A stretch of DNA of 64,000 nucleotides, taken from an uncultured Christensenella sp. Its GTDB lineage: Bacteria; Bacillota; Clostridia; Christensenellales; Borkfalkiaceae. Every line of letters starts with the position of its first letter. The first letter of the stretch is position 1. A model generated the notes under the pieces. The model was not told the origin of the DNA. It made no database searches and saw only the letters and a program-made list of their open reading frames with translations. Made by a program: the position numbers and the translations under genes. Below, one piece after another: positions 14,717-23,019 of the stretch. The stretch spans positions 1 through 64,000 of the forward strand of contig CAJTUK010000006.1 in the NCBI GenBank assembly GCA_910579525.1. Reading direction: 5' to 3'.

Positions 14717-14750
14717 AAAAAAGAGAAGAGGTCTGACTCTTCTCTTTTTT
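14717..14750. terminator. Strong bidirectional terminator
   Basis: A perfect 14-bp stem (14717-14730 with 14737-14750), A-run before and T-run after. It separates yyaC and the microprotein from convergent rsmG. Confidence 0.85.
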
Positions 14751-14829
14751 CTTTATAGTGCCGCGCCCCTGCATTTTCTTCGGCGCAATTAAATCTGCAC
14801 CTCTAAAAAATATAAGGCGCAAATAATTT

Positions 14830-15501
14830 TTAAAGGGGATTTTTTCTCTCTTTTCCGTTACCGCGAGGATACTTTAAAGGGGTGGCGCAAACTTTTTTTA
14901 TTATAACCGCACGTCTCTTTCCCATACCGTAAGGCAGTTCGTAACTAAAAATTTCCTGCGTTTTTCCACCCAGTATTTTAATAGCGTTTTCCGCTTCGTT
15001 CAAATCTTCGCTCTCGCTCTTATACGCTATAAATACACCCCCGACTTTAACGTAAGGTAAACAGTATTCCGCAAGTGTAGCAAGTTTTGCAACGGCTCTT
15101 GCAGTCACCGCGTCGAATTTTTCCCTCAAAGAGTTATCAACAGCTCCGTCTTCTGCGCGGATATTCAGCACGTTTTTACAATTCAGTTTTAATTTATCCA
15201 CAACCTGCCGCAAAAAAACGCACTTTTTACCCGTACTTTCTATTAAAGTAAAACTCAAATCTTCCCTTGCTATCATTAAAGGAACAGAAGGAAACCCTCC
15301 TCCCGATCCTATTTCTGCAACTTCCGCTCCCTCTTTAAAGTAAGCGCTTGGCGCAATACTGTCGTAAAAATGTTTGATAAAAACTTCTTTATCATCAATA
15401 ATAGACGTTAAATTACATTTTTCGTTATATTCAATCAAAAGTTCTCTGAACAATTCAAATTTTTCTTTTTTCGATTCAAGCAATTCAAAACACTTATCCA
15501 T
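14830..15501 (-). CDS. rsmG: 16S rRNA (guanine527-N7)-methyltransferase RsmG (GidB)
   Basis: A 223-residue Rossmann methyltransferase with the SAM motif VAEIGSGGGFPSVPLMI and the family segments YNEKCNLTSI at the N-terminus, FDAVTARAVAKLATLAEY, and GMGKRRAVIIKK near the end. It methylates G527 of 16S rRNA. It normally follows mnmG near the origin; here it is alone, convergent with yyaC and divergent from dnaN. A perfect DnaA box (15194-15202) lies within the coding region. The C-terminal PLKYPRGNGKERKNPL matches the family end. Confidence 0.95.
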   Translation of the reverse strand: MDKCFELLESKKEKFELFRELLIEYNEKCNLTSIIDDKEVFIKHFYDSIAPSAYFKEGAEVAEIGSGGGFPSVPLMIAREDLSFTLIESTGKKCVFLRQVVDKLKLNCKNVLNIRAEDGAVDNSLREKFDAVTARAVAKLATLAEYCLPYVKVGGVFIAYKSESEDLNEAENAIKILGGKTQEIFSYELPYGMGKRRAVIIKKVCATPLKYPRGNGKERKNPL

Positions 15502-15848
15502 ACAAAAAATTATAACTTAAAAAATAATTTTTTTCAACAGCTTTTTTATCCACAATCCACAAAAAAGCTGTTAATAACGGCAAATTCAATAAAATTTATC
15601 CGTTTTTTTCAAAACGCAAAAAAAAATCATAAACAAAACGCAATAAAATTCCACAATTTACCTACAAAAAAATTCACATTCCAAATAGCGGAAAAGTCAC
15701 TCATTAAGTTGCTTTTTCGGCGTTTATTTGTTAAAATATAAAAGGTTTTGTTAACTTATACACAATTCAACATTGCCTACTAATAAATACTACCAATTAA
15801 TTTTTTTAAATAAGTAAATATAATAAAATCAAACGGGAGAAAACAGTT
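15502..15848. other. Probable second DnaA-box region (right part of the origin) upstream of dnaN
   Basis: A 347-nt very AT-rich gap between divergent rsmG and dnaN. It has TTATCCACA at 15546-15554, placed between the arms of a 10-bp inverted repeat (15538-15547 and 15561-15570), and TTATACACA at 15756-15764; a further perfect box lies in rsmG at 15194. It also holds the dnaN leader. Together with 13379-13966 it would make a bipartite origin spanning yyaC and rsmG, or these boxes may regulate dnaN. Confidence 0.55.
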
Positions 15849-16955
15849 ATGAAATGTGTTTGCGAAGGTATAGATTTATCCGATGCAGTGCTTAAAGTAG
15901 TCAAAGCGTGCTCGTCTAAAACCACTGTACCCGTATTAGAATGTATAAAACTCAACGCTAAAAACGATTCTTTAACGCTTTCGGCTACCGACGGCGAAAT
16001 TTCGATACTCAAAACCATAAAGGCGGAAATTTACGAAGAAGGCGAACTCTGCGTTCCGGGCAAATATTTTGCCGACTTTATCAAAAAACTCGAAGGAGTA
16101 CAGATAACCCTTTATTCCGAGGGTAAAAAAATGGATATAATTTACGCCGACAGCCAGACTAACATGCAAGTTCTTTCGGCGGACGATTTTCCCCGTATCG
16201 ATACCGAAATAAACGAAAACAGTTTTAAAATAAAAACGTCGGATTTAAAGGATTTTATCCGTTCCACTTCGTTTTGCTGTGCAACCGACGATTCGCGCCC
16301 TATTTTAAAAGGTTGTCAGATAGTTATTAACGGCGAAGACGTCTGCGTTACCTCTCTCGACGGTTTCCGCCTTGCAACCATCAACGGAAAAGTAATTTCT
16401 TCTACGGGCAATATGGAAATTATATGTCCAGCCCGTACTTTGAGCGAGATAGAAAAAATGATACCGGAAAGCGACGAAGAAACCGAAATTTTCGTTCAGC
16501 GCGGTATGATTTTGGTGGCTGCGGGCAACACTGTGCTCACTTCCAGACTTTACGGCGGGGATTTCATTAAAAAAGAGAATATTATTCCCAAATCTTTCAT
16601 TACCGAAGTTACGGTAGAAAAAGACGCTCTTAAAGCGAGCATCGAAAGAGCGGCTATTTTAGTAAGAAACGACAAAAACAGCCTGATTATTTTCGATATC
16701 GGCGGAGATAAAATAGAAATTTCTTCCGCGTCGGAAATAGGAAACGTTCAGGAACCGGTAAAAGCAGTTATAGAAGGCAAAGACGTTAAAATAGCAATGA
16801 ATTCAAAGTTCATAATAGACGCCGTCAACGCTTTGAACGAGGAAAAAATAACCCTCTATTTCAACAACAGCGTTCAGCCGTTTATCTGCCGCAATCAAAA
16901 CAACAAGGACAGGCTCTATTTGATACTTCCCGTAAGAACGGGCGGCGCAGGTTAA
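15849..16955 (+). CDS. dnaN: DNA polymerase III beta sliding clamp
   Basis: A 368-residue protein with three repeated clamp domains; MKCVCEGIDLSDAVLKVVKACSSKTT-type start, ALNEEKITLYFNNSVQPFICR near the end, and the conserved LILPVRTGG C-terminal strand. It forms the dimeric processivity ring of Pol III. ATG follows GGGAG by 9 nt. It is unusual in being followed by rpmH on the same strand instead of being preceded by dnaA; recF and gyrB do not follow it either. rpmH has its own promoter, so dnaN is a separate transcription unit. Confidence 0.97.
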   Translation: MKCVCEGIDLSDAVLKVVKACSSKTTVPVLECIKLNAKNDSLTLSATDGEISILKTIKAEIYEEGELCVPGKYFADFIKKLEGVQITLYSEGKKMDIIYADSQTNMQVLSADDFPRIDTEINENSFKIKTSDLKDFIRSTSFCCATDDSRPILKGCQIVINGEDVCVTSLDGFRLATINGKVISSTGNMEIICPARTLSEIEKMIPESDEETEIFVQRGMILVAAGNTVLTSRLYGGDFIKKENIIPKSFITEVTVEKDALKASIERAAILVRNDKNSLIIFDIGGDKIEISSASEIGNVQEPVKAVIEGKDVKIAMNSKFIIDAVNALNEEKITLYFNNSVQPFICRNQNNKDRLYLILPVRTGGAG

Positions 16956-16981
16956 AATTAGCGAACGAAAAATAAAATTAC

Positions 16982-17010
16982 TTGACTTGCGTTAAAAATA
17001 TTTATATAAT
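16982..17010 (+). promoter_or_regulatory. Sigma-A promoter for rpmH-rnpA-yidD-yidC-jag
   Basis: TTGACT at 16982-16987, 17-nt spacer, TATAAT at 17005-17010, 48 nt before the rpmH ATG. Confidence 0.85.
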
Positions 17011-17057
17011 AAGTAATATCGCTTATAATATACCTTTAAAATACAAGGAGAATTTTT

Positions 17058-17192
17058 ATGAAGAGGACTTATCAGCCCAAGAAAAGACAGAGAAGCAAGG
17101 TTCACGGCTTCAGAAAGAGAATGGCTTCCACCGCGGGAAGAAACGTTTTGAAAAGAAGAAGAAACAAAGGCAGAAAAAAGCTGTCCGCTTAA
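17058..17192 (+). CDS. rpmH: Ribosomal protein L34
   Basis: A 44-residue protein beginning MKRTYQPKKRQRSKVHGFRK and ending in GRKKLSA, the invariant L34 pattern. Large-subunit protein. It is preceded by AAGGAG 9 nt before the ATG and starts the conserved rpmH-rnpA-yidD-yidC-jag operon. Confidence 0.97.
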   Translation: MKRTYQPKKRQRSKVHGFRKRMASTAGRNVLKRRRNKGRKKLSA

Positions 17193-17205
17193 ACGGTGAA
17201 CTTGG

Positions 17206-17559
17206 GTGAAATACCTTAAAATCAAAAAAAACACCCGTTTTCAAAAGTTATTTACAAAGGGGAAAAAGGTATTTTCCCCTGATATTACGTTATTGTATTT
17301 ACCTTCGGACAAGCTTTCTATGGGGCTTGCCGTATCAAAAAAGCACGGTTGCGCCGTGCAGAGAAACAGAATAAAGAGGTTGCTTCGGGCAAGTTTTTAC
17401 GAATGCGCCTCCCTGTTTTGCAGACCTGTTTCGGTGATACTCGTTCCGAAGGTCGGCGGAGACTATTCTTACGCGGCGTACGTAAAGAGCCTTAAAATCT
17501 GTATAAAAAAGGTGAACGAATGCCAAAAAGGCTTAAAAAATTCAGGCGCAAATATCTAA
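17206..17559 (+). CDS. rnpA: Ribonuclease P protein component
   Basis: A 117-residue protein starting from GTG 17206, 13 nt after rpmH. It carries the RNase P protein signature NRIKRLLRASF (residues about 52-62) and the N-terminal NTRFQKLFTKGKKVFSP. It binds pre-tRNA leader and the RNase P RNA. Its 3' end overlaps yidD by 40 nt, a frequent arrangement that implies translational coupling. Confidence 0.95.
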   Translation: MKYLKIKKNTRFQKLFTKGKKVFSPDITLLYLPSDKLSMGLAVSKKHGCAVQRNRIKRLLRASFYECASLFCRPVSVILVPKVGGDYSYAAYVKSLKICIKKVNECQKGLKNSGANI

Positions 17560-17798
17560 AGCCCGTGTTTAAAGCCCTTTTTATGAGGCTTATCGTGTTT
17601 TATCAAAAAAACCTTTCGCGCCATACCTGTCTTTACGAGCCTACCTGTTCGGAATACACAAAGCGCGCAATAAACAATAAAGGCGTTATTTTGGGAATAA
17701 TTTTAGGCGCTTGGCGGATTTTACGTTGTAACCCGCTCTCAAAAGGCGGTTACGACCCCGCGCCGGAAAAATATTTCCGTCTGCGCTGGGTAATATAA
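17520..17798 (+). CDS. yidD: Membrane protein insertion efficiency factor YidD
   Basis: A 92-residue protein with the invariant CLYEPTCSEYTKRAI motif and GAWRILRCNPLSKGGYDP. It is thought to assist YidC in membrane protein insertion as a small amphipathic peripheral protein. Overlaps rnpA and precedes yidC, the standard order. Confidence 0.95.
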   Translation: MPKRLKKFRRKYLKPVFKALFMRLIVFYQKNLSRHTCLYEPTCSEYTKRAINNKGVILGIILGAWRILRCNPLSKGGYDPAPEKYFRLRWVI

Positions 17799-17872
17799 GC
17801 CTTAACGTAAATTATATTAAAATTTCAGTTACCGCCCGCGGCAATCTGATACGTTGATTAAACGGAACGTTT

Positions 17873-19165
17873 ATGAATTTTTTTAACACACTTGCAACAT
17901 CGAGCATAGTAAACTCGTTCGGAGTCGAACCGATTACTTCGATTAATCTCGACTGGATAGGCAACATTATCAGTTGGATTTTCGATTTGTTTTCGGGCTT
18001 TTACGGTGCCGTCGCTTTGGGCGTCATCGTATTTACGCTGTGCTTAAAAACGCTCGTTCTTCCTCTCGATATCTATTCGAGAATAAAGACTAAAAAGCAG
18101 TCTCTTTTAATGGAAAGAATGCGTCCGCAGATGGAAAAGCTCCAAAAGCAGTACGCAAACGATAAAAACATGTACCAGCAAAAGGTGAACGAGCTGCAAA
18201 AGGCGCACGGTTACAATCCTTTGGGCGCGTGCCTGCCTATGATCGTTTCGCTTGTAGTGTTCATGGTAGTTTTCTCGTCGTTTTCAACTTACTCCAACTA
18301 CGCTACGTTGCGTAATTATAACGAAATGGTCAACGCTTATAACGCGAGCGTCGAAATTTACGTTGAAACTTTCGAAAACGATCCCGAAGAATCACACTTT
18401 CTTGTAGGTTCAGATAACTGCTATAAGGTTAAATTCGATAAATTCAAGTCGCATTACGAAAAGTATTATAACGAAGCGCATAAAGACGACGTTGACGAAA
18501 AGGGCAACCCCGCCCCCAAAACCTTCGACGCGGCGGCTTTCGACAATAAAGACGAAAACGCAAAGTGGGAAGTGGTGACGGAATACGTCCAGTTAAACGC
18601 CCGCGAAGCCGTAGTTAAGTGGTATGCGGAAAATAAAACGGCAACCGAATTCGCGTGGATAGGGAACATGTGGTATCCCGATTCTATGCTCAATAAAAAG
18701 GTGCCCGATTTCGAGAGTTTCCGCTCTTCCGTAGCGCGCGCAATGGGTTCGGGAGCAAGCGCCACTTATGAGGCGGATTATAACGAAGTAACTTTTAATC
18801 TTACCGAAGAAAAGAATACTTATAACGGCTATTTCGTTCTCATAGTGCTTGCGATAGGTCTCATGTTCTTGCAACAGTTTATTACTATGCGCACGCAAAA
18901 AGCGGCGAACGAATTGAGTTCGGTGGACGGCTCGGCGGCCAAAACAAATAAGTGGATGATGATTATAATGCCCATTATGTTCGGTGTGTTCTCGTTTTTC
19001 TACTCCGCGGCGTTCTCCGTATACATGATTATAAACACGCTATACGGCCTTATATCCACGTTGATCATTAACAAAGCGGTTGCAGTCAGCTTCGAAAAGA
19101 AGGGTGACGCAATATTCAATAAAAAACCGAAAAAACCGTCGGATAAGGCAAAGAGGTTAAAATAA
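17873..19165 (+). CDS. yidC: Membrane insertase YidC/OxaA (SpoIIIJ type) with enlarged extracytoplasmic loop
   Basis: A 430-residue protein. A hydrophobic segment lies at about 43-63, followed by the cytoplasmic coiled-coil hairpin (LLMERMRPQMEKLQKQYANDK) and GYNPLGACLPMIVSLVVFMVV. Terminal helices include YFVLIVLAIGLMFLQQFI and FSFFYSAAFSVYMIINTL. The usual Gram-positive YidC is about 260-330 residues. Here about 150 extra hydrophilic residues (about 145-300, rich in DNKDEN and KYYNEAHKDD) are inserted between helices 2 and 3. It inserts membrane proteins with or without SecYEG; SpoIIIJ orthologues are needed in sporulation. The jag ATG overlaps its stop (TAATG). Confidence 0.94.
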   Translation: MNFFNTLATSSIVNSFGVEPITSINLDWIGNIISWIFDLFSGFYGAVALGVIVFTLCLKTLVLPLDIYSRIKTKKQSLLMERMRPQMEKLQKQYANDKNMYQQKVNELQKAHGYNPLGACLPMIVSLVVFMVVFSSFSTYSNYATLRNYNEMVNAYNASVEIYVETFENDPEESHFLVGSDNCYKVKFDKFKSHYEKYYNEAHKDDVDEKGNPAPKTFDAAAFDNKDENAKWEVVTEYVQLNAREAVVKWYAENKTATEFAWIGNMWYPDSMLNKKVPDFESFRSSVARAMGSGASATYEADYNEVTFNLTEEKNTYNGYFVLIVLAIGLMFLQQFITMRTQKAANELSSVDGSAAKTNKWMMIIMPIMFGVFSFFYSAAFSVYMIINTLYGLISTLIINKAVAVSFEKKGDAIFNKKPKKPSDKAKRLK

Positions 19166-20046
19166 TGGAAGAAAAAAACGTATTTACGGCAAAAAGCGTA
19201 GACGAAGCGCTCGACGAGGGATTGAAAACTATGGGACTTACCCTCGATGAAGTTGATTATGAAATTATCGAAGAAGGTAAAAAAGGACTTTTCGGTATAG
19301 GTACGGTTAAAGCGCAGGTTAAAATAATACCCAAAAACGACGGCTGTTCGAGAACCACTTCGTTTATCGACGGCTTGCTCAAAGTTATAGGCGTCGAGGC
19401 TGAAAGCGAAGTAGTTTCCGATGCGGAAACGCTCAACATCAATATAAAAACGCCTTCGTCGGCGAGAGTTATAGGCAAGCGCGGAGACGTTTTAGACGCT
19501 ATTCAGTGCCTTGCCGGCGCCGTTGCCAATATCGGCAGAGACGAATACAGAAAAGTAGTCGTAGACTGCGAAAACTATCGCGCTCAACGCGAACAGACCC
19601 TGCGCGAACTTGCGCAAAAACTTGCTAAAACCGCAGTTGAAACGGGCAGAAAGATGCTTTTAGAGCCCATGACTCCGTATGAGAGGAGGGTGATTCACGC
19701 GGCTTTGATGGATAACGAAGAGGTTAAAACCGTGTCGGAGGGCAGAGAACCCGTCAGATACGTTGCCGTAATTCCCAACAACGCAAAACCTTACGACAGG
19801 GGCGTAAGATACGGCGAAAGAAGAAAAGACGGCCGCAGAGATCGCAGAGACCGCGATAACCGCGGCGAAAGAAGAAGCGGAGGAAGAGACCGCGCCGAGC
19901 GTTCGGGCAACCGTTCAGACAGGGGCGTAAGACCTTCGGGCGGCGCAAAACGCGGCAAAAAGGAGATTTATTTCGGAACTTTCCTCGGCAACAGCCAAAA
20001 GGAAGCTAAAAAGGAAGAAACTCCCGAAAAGAAAGACGAAGAATAA
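19165..20046 (+). CDS. jag: RNA-binding protein Jag/KhpB (Jag_N, KH, R3H) with RG-rich tail
   Basis: A 293-residue protein. Jag_N domain residues 1-52 (KSVDEALDEGLKTMGLTLDEV and KGLFGIGTVKAQVKI), KH domain about 70-140 (SSARVIGKRGDVLDAIQCL, a GxxG-like loop), R3H domain about 150-205 (MTPYERRVIHAALMDNEEV). A strongly basic Arg/Gly/Asp tail follows (about 212-275, with DRRDRDNRGERRSGGRDR). KhpB acts with KhpA as a global RNA chaperone. The tail is longer than in Bacillus and resembles RGG-type RNA-binding segments. Confidence 0.93.
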   Translation: MEEKNVFTAKSVDEALDEGLKTMGLTLDEVDYEIIEEGKKGLFGIGTVKAQVKIIPKNDGCSRTTSFIDGLLKVIGVEAESEVVSDAETLNINIKTPSSARVIGKRGDVLDAIQCLAGAVANIGRDEYRKVVVDCENYRAQREQTLRELAQKLAKTAVETGRKMLLEPMTPYERRVIHAALMDNEEVKTVSEGREPVRYVAVIPNNAKPYDRGVRYGERRKDGRRDRRDRDNRGERRSGGRDRAERSGNRSDRGVRPSGGAKRGKKEIYFGTFLGNSQKEAKKEETPEKKDEE

Positions 20047-20102
20047 TGGTAATAACACGACGGCGGCGCGTTTATATGTGCCTTGCCTGCGTGAAATTAA
20101 TA

Positions 20103-20143
20103 GATGGTTTTCGGCTAAACACATCAATAAAAAAACCGAGGAG
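20103..20143 (+). ncRNA. PreQ1-I-type riboswitch aptamer
   Basis: GATG (20103-20106) pairs with CATC (20122-20125). The loop element TTTCGG (109-114) can form a pseudoknot with CCGAGG (20136-20141), reached through the A-rich linker AATAAAAAAA. This is the H-type pseudoknot layout of preQ1-I aptamers. The downstream gene is a queuosine-precursor transporter. GAGGA in the 3' strand can alternatively pair with TCCTC of the following terminator, giving a ligand-off antiterminator. Confidence 0.7.
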
Positions 20144-20155
20144 AAGCAAATTTTT

Positions 20156-20187
20156 AAAAGGTTATCCTCATAGGATAGCCTTTTTTT
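20156..20187 (+). terminator. Riboswitch-controlled terminator upstream of queT
   Basis: The 9-bp stem 20160-20168 with 20172-20180 (one G-T) is followed by seven T. TCCTC within its 5' arm is complementary to GAGGA of the preQ1 pseudoknot strand. Confidence 0.75.
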
Positions 20188-20211
20188 AAGCTGGAATTTG
20201 CGAAAAATCAA

Positions 20212-20793
20212 ATGAAAAACTTTTTTACCACCAAGCGAATTTGCCGCGCGGGAATAATCGCCGCGCTGTACGTCGCGCTCACCTACGCCTTCGGCGCAAT
20301 CGCCTATAACGGTTTCGTACAGATCCGTCCGGCGGAAGCATTGACAATTTTGCCGCTGTTCTTTCCCGAAGCGGTGCCCGCGCTCTGGATTGGCTGTATG
20401 CTCGCCAATCTCGGCTCGCCGTTTATTATGTACGACGTGCCCATAGGCGGACTTGCAACGCTCGTTTCCGCGCTCTTGACTTACGGCGCGGGAAGGTTGA
20501 TAAAAAATCATGTGTTAAAGGTTATTGCGGGCGGCATTTGCCCCGTTCTGGTAAACGCGTTTATAATTCCCGTTATAATCGTATTCCTTTGCGGCGATTT
20601 GTGCGGTTACGAAACCGCGACTCTCGCATACTGGTTTATGTTCGGCAGTATGTGCGCCACCGAGGGTTTGTGGATTTTCGGACTGGGAAGTTTGTTATAT
20701 TTTGCAATCTATAAACTGCAAAAAAAGGGCGTGAGAGTGTTTATTAGCGAAAACGTTCCTCCAAAACCTGTCGAAAGTCAAACAGAAGATTAA
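20212..20793 (+). CDS. queT: Queuosine-precursor transporter QueT (ECF S-component type)
   Basis: A 193-residue protein with about five to six hydrophobic helices and the QueT pattern ALYVALTYAFGAIAYNGFVQ, RPAEALTILPLFFPEAVPAL, GCMLANLG and FIMYDVPIGGLATL. Such proteins import preQ1 or related queuosine precursors, probably with an ECF energising module encoded elsewhere. The preQ1-type riboswitch and terminator in its leader strongly support substrate and regulation. No clear ribosome site other than AAGCTGGA. It ends at a hairpin whose sequence nearly repeats the leader terminator. Confidence 0.88.
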   Translation: MKNFFTTKRICRAGIIAALYVALTYAFGAIAYNGFVQIRPAEALTILPLFFPEAVPALWIGCMLANLGSPFIMYDVPIGGLATLVSALLTYGAGRLIKNHVLKVIAGGICPVLVNAFIIPVIIVFLCGDLCGYETATLAYWFMFGSMCATEGLWIFGLGSLLYFAIYKLQKKGVRVFISENVPPKPVESQTED

Positions 20794-20795
20794 AT

Positions 20796-20829
20796 AAAAA
20801 AGGTTATCCTTACAGGATAACCTTTTTTT
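20796..20829 (+). terminator. Terminator after queT
   Basis: A perfect 10-bp stem (20801-20810 with 20814-20823) and seven T. It is almost the same sequence as the leader terminator at 20156. Confidence 0.85.
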
Positions 20830-20860
20830 ACGCCGTTTATCTGACGAACAAATTTTTTAT

Positions 20861-22798
20861 TTACGCTTTTTTGGCAGTTGCTTTTTTCGTCGTGGAAGTC
20901 TTTTTCGCCGTCGCAGTTTTCGTTGCGGCGGGCTTTTTAACCTCTTCGCCTTCTGCCGCAGGCTCCGCCGCTTTTGCCGCGGGCTTTGCGTCTTTGCAGT
21001 TGTCTTTCAAAGTCGCAAGGCAGTGCCACAATTCGCCGGGGATTCTGTCTTTAACCGTACCGTTATAATATCCCTCGATTTCTTCCGCTTCGGCATACCA
21101 TTTAGCCTTGTCGACGGTAAGGATTTCTTTAAGCTCTTCCAAACCGAATTTCTTTCCTTCGCAGATTTCGTAGTCGAGGTCGGTGATGTCGATATCTTCA
21201 GCCTTGGGAACGTAACCTATAGCCGTTTCTTCCGCGTCCGCGGCGCCGTCGCAACGCTTCAAAATCCATTCGAGAACGCGCATATTGTCGCCGAATCCGG
21301 GCCACATAAAGTTGCCGTCTTTATCGGTGCGGAACCAGTTTACGTTGAAAATCTTGGGAGGATTTTTAACCTTTTTGCCCATCTCTATCCAGTGTGCGAA
21401 ATAATCGCCCATATGATAGCCGGTGAAAGGCTTCATAGCCATGGGGTCGTGACGGAGAACGCCTACTGCGCCCGCCGCCGCCGCGGTTGTTTCGGATGAC
21501 ATTGCCGAGCCTATAAACACGCCGTGGTTCCAGTCGCGCGCTTCGTAAACGAGGGGAGTGGTGGAAGCTCTTCTTCCGCCGAATATAATAGCCGAAAGGG
21601 GAACGCCCTTTTTGGAGTTGAAATCGGGCGAAACGCACGGGCAGTTTACCGCGGGAGCGGTGAAACGGCTGTTGGGGTGCGCCGCGCAGGTCGATTTGTC
21701 TTTTTTATCGAATTTTTCGGGATTCCAGGGCTTGCCCGTCCAGTCGATGCAGTGCTCGGGCAGTTCTTTGGAAAGTCCTTCCCACCAAACGGTCATATCG
21801 TCGGTATTGAGCGCCACGTTGGTGAAAATGGTTCCGCGCTTGGTTGATTGAAGCGCGTTGTAGTTGGAGTGTTCGTTAGTGCCGGGAGCAACGCCGAAGA
21901 ATCCGTTTTCGGGGTTAACAGCCCAAAGTCTGCCGTCTTCGCCCACTCTTATCCATGCGATATCGTCGCCCACGCACTCTACCTTATAGCCTTTTTCAAG
22001 GTAGTGTTTGGGGGGTATAAGCATTGCAAGGTTGGTTTTGCCGCAAGCGGAAGGGAACGCAGCCGCCACGTACTTCTTTTCGCCGTCGGGGAAGGTTACG
22101 CCCAAAATAAGCATATGTTCCGCCATCCAGCCCTCGTTTTTGCCGAGGTAAGAAGCTATGCGCAAAGCAAAGCACTTTTTGCCGAGCAATACGTTGCCGC
22201 CGTACGCCGAATTCACCGATATTATGGTGTTGTCTTCGGGGAAGTGCATAATGTATCTCTTTTCTGCGTCTACGTTGCACTTTGCATGAAAACCCTTTAT
22301 AAAGTCGCCGTCTTTACCTAAAGCTTTAAGGCACTGAACTCCCACTCGGGTCATTATAGCCATGTTCAAAACTACGTAAATGGAGTCGGTGACTTCGATA
22401 CCTATTTTAGCGAAAGGACTGCCCACTACGCCCATGGAATAGGGGATAACGTACATGGTTCTGCCTTTCATAGAGCCGCGCGCAATCTCGTTTGCAAGCT
22501 CGTAAGCCTGTTTGGGATCCATCCAGTAATTGATGGGGCCGGCGTCCTCTTTGTTTTTAGTGCATATGAACGTTCTGTCCTCTACGCGCGCAACGTCGTT
22601 TACCTTCGTGCGGTGAAGATAGCAGTCAGGCAAAAGATTTTGGTTGAGCTTTATAAGCTCGCCCGTTTTAACCGCCTCTTCTTTGAGCGCTTTAATCTGT
22701 TCGGCTCCGCCGTCTATCCAAACGATTTTATCGGGCAGACCTAAAGCCGCGCTCTCTTCAACGAATTCGAGAACTTTTTTGTTTTTAGTCAAAGCCAT
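20861..22798 (-). CDS. pckG: Phosphoenolpyruvate carboxykinase (GTP)
   Basis: A 645-residue GTP-type PEPCK, converting oxaloacetate and GTP to PEP, CO2 and GDP (or the reverse, anaplerotic fixation in anaerobes). The kinase P-loop is FPSACGKTNLAML (about residue 245) and the PEPCK signature is GDDIAWIRVGEDGRLWAVNPE; FGGRRASTTPLVYE is also present. The catalytic body ends near residue 600. A tail of about 45 residues rich in Ala, Lys and Thr (PAATKTATAKKTSTTKKATAK pattern) follows and is not part of the enzyme. AAGGAG precedes the ATG. Monocistronic. Confidence 0.95.
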   Translation of the reverse strand: MALTKNKKVLEFVEESAALGLPDKIVWIDGGAEQIKALKEEAVKTGELIKLNQNLLPDCYLHRTKVNDVARVEDRTFICTKNKEDAGPINYWMDPKQAYELANEIARGSMKGRTMYVIPYSMGVVGSPFAKIGIEVTDSIYVVLNMAIMTRVGVQCLKALGKDGDFIKGFHAKCNVDAEKRYIMHFPEDNTIISVNSAYGGNVLLGKKCFALRIASYLGKNEGWMAEHMLILGVTFPDGEKKYVAAAFPSACGKTNLAMLIPPKHYLEKGYKVECVGDDIAWIRVGEDGRLWAVNPENGFFGVAPGTNEHSNYNALQSTKRGTIFTNVALNTDDMTVWWEGLSKELPEHCIDWTGKPWNPEKFDKKDKSTCAAHPNSRFTAPAVNCPCVSPDFNSKKGVPLSAIIFGGRRASTTPLVYEARDWNHGVFIGSAMSSETTAAAAGAVGVLRHDPMAMKPFTGYHMGDYFAHWIEMGKKVKNPPKIFNVNWFRTDKDGNFMWPGFGDNMRVLEWILKRCDGAADAEETAIGYVPKAEDIDITDLDYEICEGKKFGLEELKEILTVDKAKWYAEAEEIEGYYNGTVKDRIPGELWHCLATLKDNCKDAKPAAKAAEPAAEGEEVKKPAATKTATAKKTSTTKKATAKKA

Positions 22799-23019
22799 AA
22801 TTTTACTCCTTAAAAAATCAAAACTCTTACGTATAATATTATAGTATAATAAGCAAAAAAAAGCAAATTAATTGATATACGGATTTTTTAAATAAACGCG
22901 CCTTTTCGGCGTTATATTACATATTTATATAATTTTCGTTAATATATTATGAATATAATAAAACTCGGCATATGGTAAAACGCGCTTTTTGCGCGCGCCC
23001 GTATCAAAGAAGGAAGCTT

